A stretch of 64,000 nucleotides of DNA from Euzebya rosea (GTDB lineage Bacteria > Actinomycetota > Nitriliruptoria > Euzebyales > Euzebyaceae). Under the pieces are notes generated by a model that saw nothing but the letters and a program-made list of their open reading frames with translations, was not told the DNA's origin and made no database searches. Location of the stretch: contig NZ_PGDQ01000006.1 of NCBI RefSeq assembly GCF_003073135.1, positions 124,001-188,000 on the forward strand, in the 5' to 3' direction. Each line of letters begins with the position of its first letter. Position 1 is the stretch's first letter. Both the position numbers and the translations under genes were made by a program. Positions 41,817-52,643 of the stretch are shown piece after piece.

Positions 41817-42269
41817 ATGGCCCGACTGCTGATCGTCCACCACTCGCCCATGGCGTCCGTCCGTCGCCTGACCGACGCGGTCGTGGCCGGCGCCACCCAC
41901 CCCGACCTCGACGGGGCCGTCGAGGCGGTGCTGCGACCGGCGCTGGAGGCCACCGCCGACGACGTGCTGGCCAGTGACGGGGTCATCTGCGTGACGCCGG
42001 TCAACTTCGGCTACATCTCCGGGGCGCTCAAGCACTTCTTCGACTCCTCCTTCAGGGCCCTGGAGGACGTGACGGCCAACCTTCCCTACGCCGCCGTGGT
42101 CAAGGGCACCACGGACGCCGACGGCGCGGTCCGAGCGCTCGAGGCGATCGCCACGGGGATGCGGTGGCACAGGGTCGTCCCGCCGGTCGTCCTGGAGGGG
42201 CCGGCCGACGACGACGCGGTCACGGCCACGATCGAGCTCGCGGCCACGGTCGCCGCGACCATCGCCTGA
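41817..42269 (+). CDS. NAD(P)H-dependent FMN reductase-like flavoprotein
   Basis: 150 residues of flavodoxin-like fold. LLIVHHSPMASVRRLTDAVVAG forms the FMN phosphate loop, and ICVTPVNFGYISGALKHFFD is the usual flavodoxin-reductase loop near the isoalloxazine ring. It is shorter than classical reductases but has all core strands. Physiological partner unknown. 56 bases separate it from the FadR-type gene, which has its own promoter. Confidence 0.83.
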   Translation: MARLLIVHHSPMASVRRLTDAVVAGATHPDLDGAVEAVLRPALEATADDVLASDGVICVTPVNFGYISGALKHFFDSSFRALEDVTANLPYAAVVKGTTDADGAVRALEAIATGMRWHRVVPPVVLEGPADDDAVTATIELAATVAATIA

Positions 42270-42273
42270 AACC

Positions 42274-42290
42274 AACTGGTCTTACCAGTT
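42274..42290. promoter_or_regulatory. FadR-type operator
   Basis: Perfect palindrome AACTGGT-CTT-ACCAGTT (7-bp arms, 3-bp spacer). It closely resembles the E. coli FadR consensus (TGGTCNGACCA core). It lies directly upstream of a FadR-family regulator gene and overlaps the first two bases of the putative -35 element TTGACC, so it should repress that gene's own promoter. Confidence 0.85.
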
Positions 42291-42318
42291 GACCAGGTGG
42301 GCGGTCGCGGTCTAGCGT
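42289..42318 (+). promoter_or_regulatory. promoter of the FadR-type regulator
   Basis: -35 TTGACC (42289-42294), 18-base spacer, -10 TAGCGT (42313-42318), then 7 bases to ATG 42326. This is the only promoter in the window with a convincing -35 as well as -10, and transcription would start at or beside the start codon. Confidence 0.75.
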
Positions 42319-42325
42319 CGACGGC

Positions 42326-43072
42326 ATGGACGACCTCGAGCCCGTCAGGCGGCGGTCGGTGCCCGACGAGGTCGCCGACCAGCTCGTCGATCGGATCGTG
42401 TCCGGCCGGCTGGCCGCAGGGGGCCACATGCCGAGCGAACGCGATCTGGCGGACACGCTCGCGGTCAGCCGCCCCACCGTCCGGGCCGCCCTCCAGCGTC
42501 TCGCCCAGGCCGGGCTCGTCGAGATCCGCCAGGGCGGGGGCACGCGCGTCAGGGACTTCCGTCGGCACGCCGGGCTGGACCTGCTCCCTCGCCTGATCGT
42601 GGGGGAGGGCGGGCTGGACCTGCGGGTGGTCCGCGACGTCCTGCGCACCCGCTCCTCCATCGGGCCCGTGCTCGCACGCTCGGCGGCCGAGGCCGGGGAG
42701 GGGCCGCCCCTCGACGCGGCGGTCCGGGCCATCGCCGAGGCCGAGGACGGGGTTGCCCGGCAGCGTGCCGCCCTCGTGTTCTGGGAGGCCGTGGTCGAAC
42801 GATCCGGCTCCATCGTCTATCGGCTGATGTTCAACGGCCTGAGGGCCGCCTACGAACCCATGCTCGACGTGCTGGCCGACGCCATGGCCGCCGAGGTCGA
42901 CCGGATCGACGCCTACACGGCCCTCGCCGAGGCCATCGAGGCCGGGGACGCCGAGTCCGCCCATGACCTCGCCGCCGACCTGCTGTCGTCGGGCCACGGT
43001 GCCATCAGCGACCTGCTGGACCGCATCGACGACCCCACACCCGACCCGCCACCGACAGGAGCCGACGCATGA
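42326..43072 (+). CDS. GntR/FadR family transcriptional regulator
   Basis: 248 residues. A winged helix-turn-helix (VADQLVDRIVSGRLAAGGHM, PSERDLADTLAVSRPTVRAA, LVEIRQGGGTRVRD) is followed by an all-helical effector domain that looks more like the E. coli FadR fold than the metal-binding FCD form (few histidines). With a FadR-type operator in front and a coupled fatty acid hydroxylase behind, it probably senses a fatty acyl-CoA and controls fatty acid modification (inference). The stop overlaps the hydroxylase ATG. Confidence 0.9.
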   Translation: MDDLEPVRRRSVPDEVADQLVDRIVSGRLAAGGHMPSERDLADTLAVSRPTVRAALQRLAQAGLVEIRQGGGTRVRDFRRHAGLDLLPRLIVGEGGLDLRVVRDVLRTRSSIGPVLARSAAEAGEGPPLDAAVRAIAEAEDGVARQRAALVFWEAVVERSGSIVYRLMFNGLRAAYEPMLDVLADAMAAEVDRIDAYTALAEAIEAGDAESAHDLAADLLSSGHGAISDLLDRIDDPTPDPPPTGADA

Positions 43073-43845
43073 CCGCCCTCGAACCGACCGGTGCCATCAC
43101 TCGCGTCCGCCGCTGGCTGCACGACCGACGTGTCGCGCAGGCACGCGTCGAGGCGCTGGCCAGCGCGCAGGTGGACGCCGACGAGGACCACCTGGCCCGC
43201 CGTCCCCGCACGGCCACGGTGACGCTGGCCGACGCCGCGGGACGCTTCTGGCGCCATCCCTCCCCATGGATCATCGCCACGACGATGCTCGTCGCCGGCA
43301 CGGCGCGGGTCGTCGTCGGCGGCTACCACGTCAGCGACCTCGTCCTGGTGCTGGTGATGCTCGCCTCGTTCCCGTTCGTGGAGTGGGTGATCCACGTCTT
43401 CGTCCTCCACTTCAAGCCCTTCGAGGTCGCGGGCGTCACCATCGACCCGTTGCTGGCCCGCGAGCACCGGGCCCACCACGCCGACCCCCGCGACATCCCC
43501 CTGGTATTCATCCCGCCCAAGGTCTACTGGTGGCTGCTGCCGACCCTCGTCGCGGTCAGCGTGTTCGCCTTCGCCCGCCTGGGCCTTGGGTTGACCTACC
43601 TCGTCGCGCTGACCGCCATCGGGCTGGTCTACGAGTGGGTCCACTACCTGATCCACAGCGACTACAAGCCCGTGACCGCGGCCTACAGGTCCGTCTGGCG
43701 CAACCACCGGCTGCACCACTACAAGAACGAGAACTACTGGTTCACCGTGACGACGGCCGGCACGGCCGACCGGATCCTCCGCACCTTCCCCGACCCGGCC
43801 ACGGTCCCCACCTCACCGACGGCAAGGGACCTCGACGCCCGCTGA
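43069..43845 (+). CDS. fatty acid hydroxylase / sterol desaturase superfamily protein
   Basis: 258-residue membrane di-iron enzyme. The histidine motifs are HVFVLH (~110), HRAHH (~131), HYLIH (~196) and HRLHH (~220), the full set for the non-haem di-iron site. Hydrophobic helices lie around them. Members hydroxylate or desaturate fatty acids, sphingolipids or carotenoids. Its ATG overlaps the FadR-like regulator's stop (ATGA), which points to a fatty acyl substrate under local control. Confidence 0.9.
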   Translation: MTALEPTGAITRVRRWLHDRRVAQARVEALASAQVDADEDHLARRPRTATVTLADAAGRFWRHPSPWIIATTMLVAGTARVVVGGYHVSDLVLVLVMLASFPFVEWVIHVFVLHFKPFEVAGVTIDPLLAREHRAHHADPRDIPLVFIPPKVYWWLLPTLVAVSVFAFARLGLGLTYLVALTAIGLVYEWVHYLIHSDYKPVTAAYRSVWRNHRLHHYKNENYWFTVTTAGTADRILRTFPDPATVPTSPTARDLDAR

Positions 43846-43860
43846 CGCCTGCGGCACGGG

Positions 43861-44796
43861 TCAGGGGTTGAGGGCGGCCCACGCGTCGGCGATCTGCTCC
43901 TCGAGACCCCGCTTGGGAGACCAGCCGAGCAGCTCGCGGGCGCGGGCGTAGTCGGCGACGAGCTCTGGCGGGTCGCCGGGGCGGCGGTCGTGCTCCTCGG
44001 CGGGCACCGTTCGGCCGGTCACCTTCTCCACGGCAGCGAGGACCTCCTTGACCGACGTGCCGTCGCCGCTGCCGAGGTTGACGATGTGGTGGGTACCCGG
44101 CTCGAGGACCTCCAGCGCCATCTCGTGGGCGTCGGCCAGGTCCAGCACGTGCACGTAGTCGCGGATCGCCGACCCGTCGCGGGTGGGGAAGTCGGTCCCG
44201 AAGACCTTGAATACCCCTCCCGTGGCGCCCCGCAGCAGGTTGGGGATCAGGTGGGTCTCGGGGTCGTGGCGTTCGCGCAGGTCGCCGTAGGCACCGGCCA
44301 CGTTGAAGTAGCGGAAGCTGATCGCGGCCAGCCCGTGGGCCCGGCTGTAGCTGGCGATGGCGTGGTCCAGGGCCAGCTTGGTGGCCCCGTAGCTGTTGAC
44401 CGGTGCCGTCGGGGTGGCCTCGGTGATCGGCAACGTCTCGGGGTCACCGTAGGTCGCGCAGGTCGAGGAGAAGACGAAGCCGCCGACCCCGGCCAGCCGC
44501 ATGGCCTCCAGCAGCGCCAGGCCCTCCACGACGTTGTTCTGCCAGTACCGCTCGGGGTGGGCGACGGACTCGGCGACCAGCGCCGAGGCGGCGAGGTGCA
44601 CCACCACGTCGAAGGAGCTGTCCAGCACCTCGCCGGCCCGGCTGATCGGCAGCTCGACCAGCTCGCAGCCGACCACGTTGTCGGCGAACCCGGTGGACAG
44701 GTTGTCCAGGACCGTCACGTCGTGGCCGGCCTCCTGCAGCCGCCGCGTCACGACGCTGCCGATGTAGCCCGCGCCGCCTGCCACCAGGATCTTCAT
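43861..44796 (-). CDS. galE: UDP-glucose 4-epimerase
   Basis: 311-residue extended short-chain dehydrogenase. NAD-binding GGAGYIGS near the start, SSTCATYGDP, the catalytic YxxxK in VNSYGATKLALD, and RYFNVAGAYG are as in GalE. Interconverts UDP-glucose and UDP-galactose for envelope sugars. Length (~311) is nearer to archaeal and actinobacterial GalE than to E. coli GalE (338). ATG 44796 overlaps the yibE/F stop. Confidence 0.93.
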   Translation of the reverse strand: MKILVAGGAGYIGSVVTRRLQEAGHDVTVLDNLSTGFADNVVGCELVELPISRAGEVLDSSFDVVVHLAASALVAESVAHPERYWQNNVVEGLALLEAMRLAGVGGFVFSSTCATYGDPETLPITEATPTAPVNSYGATKLALDHAIASYSRAHGLAAISFRYFNVAGAYGDLRERHDPETHLIPNLLRGATGGVFKVFGTDFPTRDGSAIRDYVHVLDLADAHEMALEVLEPGTHHIVNLGSGDGTSVKEVLAAVEKVTGRTVPAEEHDRRPGDPPELVADYARARELLGWSPKRGLEEQIADAWAALNP

Positions 44797-46151
44797 GTCT
44801 GGGAATGCTCCCCGTCGTCGTCGAGCCGGAACAGGCGTCGCAGCGACGCGTCCGGATCGGAAACCGTCTCGGAGCCAGACACCGTAGCGTCGTCGGCCGC
44901 GGCGGGACGCGCCGGCTGGGGGGTCGGCTGCGGGGGCGGCCCCTCGCCGGCCGGTGCGGTGTGGGTGTGGCCGTGCCCGGGTTCGCTGCCGTCGAGGGTC
45001 AGGGCGGCCAGTCCCGTGACCAGGGGGACGGCGGCGATCAGGCCGATGGAGCCCACCAGCGTCCGCACGATCTCCTGCGCGACGAGCTCGCTGGTCAGCG
45101 TCTCGCCCAGCGGGGCGTCGCCGACGGAGAAGAGGATGAGGAGGGGGAGCGCCGCGCCGGCGTAGGCCAGGAACAGGGTGTTGACGGTGGCGGCGATGTG
45201 GTCCCGGCCGACCGCCAGGGCCTCGCGGAACACCCGGACGGCGGACAACGTCGGGTTGGTGCGACGCAACGCTGCCACGGTCGAGGCCTGGCTGACGGTG
45301 ACGTCGTCGAGGACGCCGAGCGTGCCGACGATCATCCCGGCCAGCAGCAGCCCGCGCAGGTCGATGGCCTGGCCGGTGGAGAAGCGGACCAGCTGCACGT
45401 CCTCGCTGGCCAGCCCGGTGAGGCCGGTCAGCTCGACGGCCAGCAGCGCCAGCCCGACGGTCAGGGCCAGCGCCAGGGCCGTGCCCACCGCAGCGGCGAC
45501 GACCGGCCGGTCGAACCCGTGGCTGAGCGGCAGCGTCACCAGCATCACCGCGGTCGCGGTCACCAGCGCCAGGAGGGTCGGCGACGCGCCGTTCAGCACC
45601 GCCGGCACGAGGAACGCCACGATCAGCAGCGCCGACAGCACCAGCCCGACCAGCGCTCGCACGCCCTGCCATCGTCCCAGCGCGACGACCGCGAGGACGA
45701 ACAGCGCCGACAGGCCCAGCAGCGGTGCCCCGCGCGGCAGGTCCACGATGGCCCAGATCTCGGGTGTGCCCGGGGCTGCGACCTGGGAGACCTCGACCCG
45801 GCGGCCCAGCCCGAAGATGCCGGCCTCGTCCACCGTCTCCACGGTCACCTCACGGCCGTCGTCGAGGACGACGTCGACGGTCACGGCGACCGATCCCGGC
45901 AGCAGGAAGTCGTCCTGCACCGGCGAGGCCTCGACCGCCACGATCCGCCCGGCGAACCGCTCCTCGGAGGACTGCGCGAAGCCGGCCTGGTCGGCCGCCG
46001 GGGGCCCGCCCCAGGGGAACAGCACCAGGACGCCGACGACGGTGGCCGCGGCGATCAGCCAGAACAGGCCGAGCACGACCCCCGCCCACGGGTTGCGGCG
46101 GCGGGGGGCCTGCGGTTGGCCCCGGTCGTGTCGCGAGGAGGTGCGTGCCAT
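44793..46151 (-). CDS. YibE/F-like membrane protein
   Basis: 452 residues. One N-terminal helix, an extracytoplasmic β-rich domain (~55-140; GRIVAVEASPVQDDF, VDVVLDDGREVTVETVDE), then seven or eight membrane helices with the family block GMIVGTLGVLDDVTVSQASTV and FREALAVGRDHIAATVNTLFLAY. The C-terminal 75 residues are a His/Pro-rich cytoplasmic tail. Proposed as transporters; substrate unknown. Translationally coupled to galE. Confidence 0.88.
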   Translation of the reverse strand: MARTSSRHDRGQPQAPRRRNPWAGVVLGLFWLIAAATVVGVLVLFPWGGPPAADQAGFAQSSEERFAGRIVAVEASPVQDDFLLPGSVAVTVDVVLDDGREVTVETVDEAGIFGLGRRVEVSQVAAPGTPEIWAIVDLPRGAPLLGLSALFVLAVVALGRWQGVRALVGLVLSALLIVAFLVPAVLNGASPTLLALVTATAVMLVTLPLSHGFDRPVVAAAVGTALALALTVGLALLAVELTGLTGLASEDVQLVRFSTGQAIDLRGLLLAGMIVGTLGVLDDVTVSQASTVAALRRTNPTLSAVRVFREALAVGRDHIAATVNTLFLAYAGAALPLLILFSVGDAPLGETLTSELVAQEIVRTLVGSIGLIAAVPLVTGLAALTLDGSEPGHGHTHTAPAGEGPPPQPTPQPARPAAADDATVSGSETVSDPDASLRRLFRLDDDGEHSQT

Positions 46152-46190
46152 GTCCTGCAGTGTCGTCGAGGGGATGCCGGATCGGAACGA

Positions 46191-46229
46191 CCGACGGCCC
46201 GGCCCCCGCGTGGGGGACCGGGCCGTCGG
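46191..46229 (-). terminator. strong hairpin downstream of hppA
   Basis: Near-perfect 17-bp stem (CCGACGGCCCGGCCCCC against its complement with one bulged A) around a 4-base loop, starting 14 bases after the hppA stop. No T tract on the minus strand. Separates hppA from the yibE/F-galE operon. Confidence 0.7.
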
Positions 46230-46242
46230 GTGGTGCTGGTGC

Positions 46243-48387
46243 CTAGAGGCCGAGGAAGGCCGGGGCGAACACGAGGCTGACGATGGTCATCACCTTGATG
46301 AGGATGTTCATCGCCGGACCGGAGGTGTCCTTGAACGGGTCACCGACGGTGTCACCGGTGACGGCCGCCTTGTGGTTGTCCGAGCCCTTGCCACCGAAGT
46401 TGCCGGCCTCGATGTACTTCTTGGCGTTGTCCCACGCGCCACCGGCGTTGGACATGAAGATCGCCAGCATGAAGCCGGTGGACAGGGCGCCGGCCAGCAG
46501 GCCACCCAGCGCCTGGACGGACACGAAGCCGACCGCGAGGGGAAGGACGATCGCCAGCGTGCCGGGGATCACCATCTCCTTGAGCGAGGCCTGGGTGGAG
46601 ATCTCCACGCAGCGAGCGGAGTCGGGCTTGACGCCGGGCTTGCCCTCGCGCAGGCCGGGGATCTCGGCGAACTGGCGACGGACCTCCACGATCATCGCCT
46701 GGGCGGCGCGACCGACGGACTTCATGGTCAGGGCGGCGAAGGCGAAGGTTGCCATGGAGCCCAGGAACAGGCCGGAGATGACCTCCACGCTGACGAGGTC
46801 GATGCCCTCCAGCGTCAGGCCCACGGCTGCGGTGTAGGAGCGGAACAGGGCCAGCGCGGTCAGCGCGGCCGAGCCGATGGCGAAGCCCTTGGCGACGGCT
46901 GCGGTGGTGTTGCCGAGGGAGTCCAGGCCGTCGGTGACCTCACGGACCTCCGGGGGGAGGTGGGCCATCTCGGCGATGCCACCGGCGTTGTCGGAGATCG
47001 GGCCGTAGGCGTCGACGGCGACGACGGCACCGGTGGTGGCGAGCATGCCGATCGCGGCGAGCGCGGCGGCGTAGAGGCCACCGGCCTCGGGGACGAACCC
47101 GGCGGAGGCCAGGAACTCGGGCGAGAACGCGGCCTGGCCCAGGGCGTAGGACCCGACGAGGCCGCCGACGATGAGGAGGACGGAGGCGACGGTGGAGATC
47201 ATGCCGTCGGCGATGCCGCCGATGATCACGGTCGCGGGACCGGTCTGGGACTCACCGGCAAGGCGCTTGACGGGGCCGTAGTGGTCGGAGGTGTAGTACT
47301 CCGACACGAAGCCGATGGCGTAGCCGACACCGAGGCCGAGCACGATGACGAGGCCGAGGAACAGGCCGTTGTCGACGCCGTCGATGTCGCCGAAGACGAA
47401 GGCGCCGGCACCCAGGGACAGGACGGCGGTGAGCAGCATCGCGACGTTGGTGCCGAAGTGCAGCTGGGCCGACAGGGACTTGCCGTCGCGACCGCGGACG
47501 AGCAGCGCACCGATGATGGAGGCGAACATGCCGAGGGCGGCGATGAGCAGCGGGAAGAGGTACAGGCCCTGGAGGAGGCCGCCGGTGTCGATCGCGGAGA
47601 TCTCACCGGAGATGGCGTCCTGGCCGACGAACCCGCCGAACAGCAGGGCGGCGAGGACGATCGGGGCCACGATGGACCCAGCGTAGGACTCGAAGAGGTC
47701 CGCACCCATGCCGGCGACATCGCCGACGTTGTCACCGACGTTGTCGGCGATGGTGGCGGGGTTGCGGGGGTCGTCCTCGGGGATCCCGGCCTCGACCTTG
47801 CCGACGAGGTCGGCGCCGACGTCAGCGGCCTTGGTGTAGATGCCGCCGCCGATACGGGCGAACAGGGCGATGGAGGAGCCACCCAAGCCGAAGGCGGCCA
47901 GGACGGAGAACGCGTCGTCGACGCCGGCGATGTCGACGAAGAGGATGTAGCACAGCGACACGCCGAGCAGGCCCATGCCCGCGACGGTGAAGCCCATGAC
48001 CGCGCCACCCTTGAACGCCAGGGGCAGCGCCTTGGCGGCACCCTCACGCGCGGCGTTGGCCGTGCGGACGTTGGCGGCGGTGGCGATCTGCATGCCGACG
48101 ACGCCGGCGATGGAGGAGAACAGCGCACCCATGAGGTAGGCGGCGGCACCGTAGGGCATGCCGTAGGGGAGCACGATCGCGATCACGACCGTCATGACGG
48201 CGACGAACACGCCGACCCACTTGTACTCCTGCTTGAGGAACGCCTGGGAACCCTCGCGGATGGCGGCCGCGAGCTCCTTCATCACGTCGGTGCCCTCGTC
48301 GGCGGCGTTCACCACCTTCGCGAAGTAGAACGCCAGGCCGAGGCCGGCGATGGCCGCAGCGGCGGCCAGGTAGGGGATGAAGCTCAT
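46243..48387 (-). CDS. hppA: membrane-bound pyrophosphatase (ion-pumping), K+-dependent type
   Basis: 714 residues, about 16 membrane helices. The catalytic signature [20 protein letters not shown] and the second acidic cluster are intact (DNAGGIAEM, and [20 protein letters not shown] near the end). It hydrolyses pyrophosphate and pumps H+ or Na+. In [18 protein letters not shown] an Ala stands where K+-independent enzymes have Lys, so K+ dependence is expected; the pumped ion cannot be decided from this. ATG 48387 has an AAGG-type ribosome binding site. The 295-base gap to divergent dgt holds both promoters. Confidence 0.94.
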   Translation of the reverse strand: MSFIPYLAAAAAIAGLGLAFYFAKVVNAADEGTDVMKELAAAIREGSQAFLKQEYKWVGVFVAVMTVVIAIVLPYGMPYGAAAYLMGALFSSIAGVVGMQIATAANVRTANAAREGAAKALPLAFKGGAVMGFTVAGMGLLGVSLCYILFVDIAGVDDAFSVLAAFGLGGSSIALFARIGGGIYTKAADVGADLVGKVEAGIPEDDPRNPATIADNVGDNVGDVAGMGADLFESYAGSIVAPIVLAALLFGGFVGQDAISGEISAIDTGGLLQGLYLFPLLIAALGMFASIIGALLVRGRDGKSLSAQLHFGTNVAMLLTAVLSLGAGAFVFGDIDGVDNGLFLGLVIVLGLGVGYAIGFVSEYYTSDHYGPVKRLAGESQTGPATVIIGGIADGMISTVASVLLIVGGLVGSYALGQAAFSPEFLASAGFVPEAGGLYAAALAAIGMLATTGAVVAVDAYGPISDNAGGIAEMAHLPPEVREVTDGLDSLGNTTAAVAKGFAIGSAALTALALFRSYTAAVGLTLEGIDLVSVEVISGLFLGSMATFAFAALTMKSVGRAAQAMIVEVRRQFAEIPGLREGKPGVKPDSARCVEISTQASLKEMVIPGTLAIVLPLAVGFVSVQALGGLLAGALSTGFMLAIFMSNAGGAWDNAKKYIEAGNFGGKGSDNHKAAVTGDTVGDPFKDTSGPAMNILIKVMTIVSLVFAPAFLGL

Positions 48388-48668
48388 GTGTGTGCCTTCG
48401 TCGGTCGGGGCCGCCCACGCTCGCGGGTATGCGGAAAGGTGAGCGGCTCGGGGCTTGCGGGACGGAGGGAGTCCTCGGTGACGGCGCCTGCGCGCCGTCG
48501 TCCGCCGTCGCACTGTCGGCACGGCAGGACCACCCCCCGGGGGAGAGTCGGTCGGCAGTGTACGGGAAGGCCCCCACGAGGGCGCAAACGAGCCGCCGCG
48601 GCGATGTTGTCCCCGCTGTTGTCCCCACCGGACGCGTGGCTTCGGTCCTCGATCGCTGCGCGAGTGGG

Positions 48669-48674
48669 TACGGT
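48669..48674 (+). promoter_or_regulatory. -10 hexamer TACGGT upstream of dgt
   Basis: TACGGT ends 8 bases before ATG 48683; no ribosome binding site. The rest of the 295-base gap back to hppA shows only a short GC-rich inverted repeat (ACCCCCCGGGGG-like) near 48535. Confidence 0.55.
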
Positions 48675-48682
48675 GACGCTCG

Positions 48683-49738
48683 ATGAGCGCCATCCGCCAG
48701 CGCACGAGGATCGACAGGGAGGCCGAGGAATCGGCGCTCTCGCCCGCCGCCACGCGCTCCCATGGGGCCGGGGACCGGCGCGAGCCCGAGGAACCCCACG
48801 AGTTCCGAACCTGCTTCGAGCGCGACCGTGACCGGATCACCCACTCCAAGGCGTTCCGTCGCCTCAAGCACAAGACCCAGGTGTTCATCAACCCGTCGGG
48901 CGACCACACCGTCACGCGGCTGACGCACACCCTGCAGGTCGCCCAGGTCGCACGGTCCCTGGCCGCCAACATGGCCCTGAACGAACCCCTGGCCGAGGCG
49001 ATCGCCCTCGGCCACGACGTGGGGCACACCCCGTTCGGCCACATCGGCGAGGACGCCCTGGCGCAGTTCTTCGACGACGGCTGGGTCCATTCCTCGCAGT
49101 CGGTCCGCATCTTCGACGTCCTCGAGCCGCTCAACCTGACCGAGCAGGTCCGCGACGGGATCCTGCGCCACCCGTGGAAGGTGCAGCCGCCGCCCACCAC
49201 CCCGGAGGCCATGTGCGTGCGGTTCGCCGACCGCATCGCCTACCTGACCCACGACGTGCTCGACGCGATCCGCGCCCACGCCATCGCCCCCGGCGACCTG
49301 CCCGCCACCGTGACCGCCACCTTCGGCGAGCCCGGCTCGAGCTGGATCGGCCTGCTGATCAGCGCCGTCGTCCAGCGCTCGCTGGAGGTCGGGACGGTCC
49401 AGATGGACCCGGCGGTGCTGCCCGTCATGCACGAGCTGCGCGCGTTCATGTTCGAGCGCGTCTACATGGGCCACGACCAGCAGACCCACACCCGGGCGGC
49501 CAAGCGGATCGTCACCGAGCTCGTGGAGTTCCTGCTCGAGCACCCCGAGCACATCACCGACACCTACACCGATCCGGACGCCGACCGGATCACCCAGGTG
49601 GCCGACTTCGTGGCCGGCATGACCGACCGCTATGCCCTCGCCCTGCACGATCGCTGGTTCCGCCCGCGGCTGTTCGACGTCGGTGTGCTGCCCCCCGTTC
49701 CGACCGCCCACACACCGGGTCCGAGCCCTGCGCGCTGA
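48683..49738 (+). CDS. dgt: deoxyguanosinetriphosphate triphosphohydrolase-like protein
   Basis: 351-residue HD-superfamily dNTP triphosphohydrolase. DRDRITHSKAFRRLKHKTQVF, then TRLTHTLQVAQVARSLA and the metal motif ALGHDVGHTPFGHIGE (~111) are diagnostic; FADRIAYLTHDVLDAI completes the site. It removes triphosphate from dNTPs to control pools. In many actinobacteria dgt lies just before dnaG; here topA follows instead. Confidence 0.93.
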   Translation: MSAIRQRTRIDREAEESALSPAATRSHGAGDRREPEEPHEFRTCFERDRDRITHSKAFRRLKHKTQVFINPSGDHTVTRLTHTLQVAQVARSLAANMALNEPLAEAIALGHDVGHTPFGHIGEDALAQFFDDGWVHSSQSVRIFDVLEPLNLTEQVRDGILRHPWKVQPPPTTPEAMCVRFADRIAYLTHDVLDAIRAHAIAPGDLPATVTATFGEPGSSWIGLLISAVVQRSLEVGTVQMDPAVLPVMHELRAFMFERVYMGHDQQTHTRAAKRIVTELVEFLLEHPEHITDTYTDPDADRITQVADFVAGMTDRYALALHDRWFRPRLFDVGVLPPVPTAHTPGPSPAR

Positions 49739-49787
49739 CAACAGAAGATGCGCCGAGGCTCGCGGCCTGATACCTCTCTAGGCACTC

Positions 49788-52508
<2,721 letters not shown>

Positions 52509-52643
52509 GCCACGACATCGCGCGCCTCCGGCGCGACCACGACCAGCTGACCACCGGCCACGACCGTGGTCGTACGGTCAGTGACCGTCCGGAGACGGTG
52601 ACCTACGCTGGACGCACGCCTCTGCGCAGGGGCGCCCCCCGTC

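Noticed and set aside
45178-48831. Long plus-strand open frame opposite yibE/F and hppA
   Set aside because: Low-complexity Gly/Asp/His-rich translation without homology features; shadow of hppA.
46243-49236. Extended 5' frame upstream of hppA
   Set aside because: It overlaps dgt antisense and adds Arg/Ser-rich sequence; hppA homology starts at ATG 48387 with a ribosome binding site.
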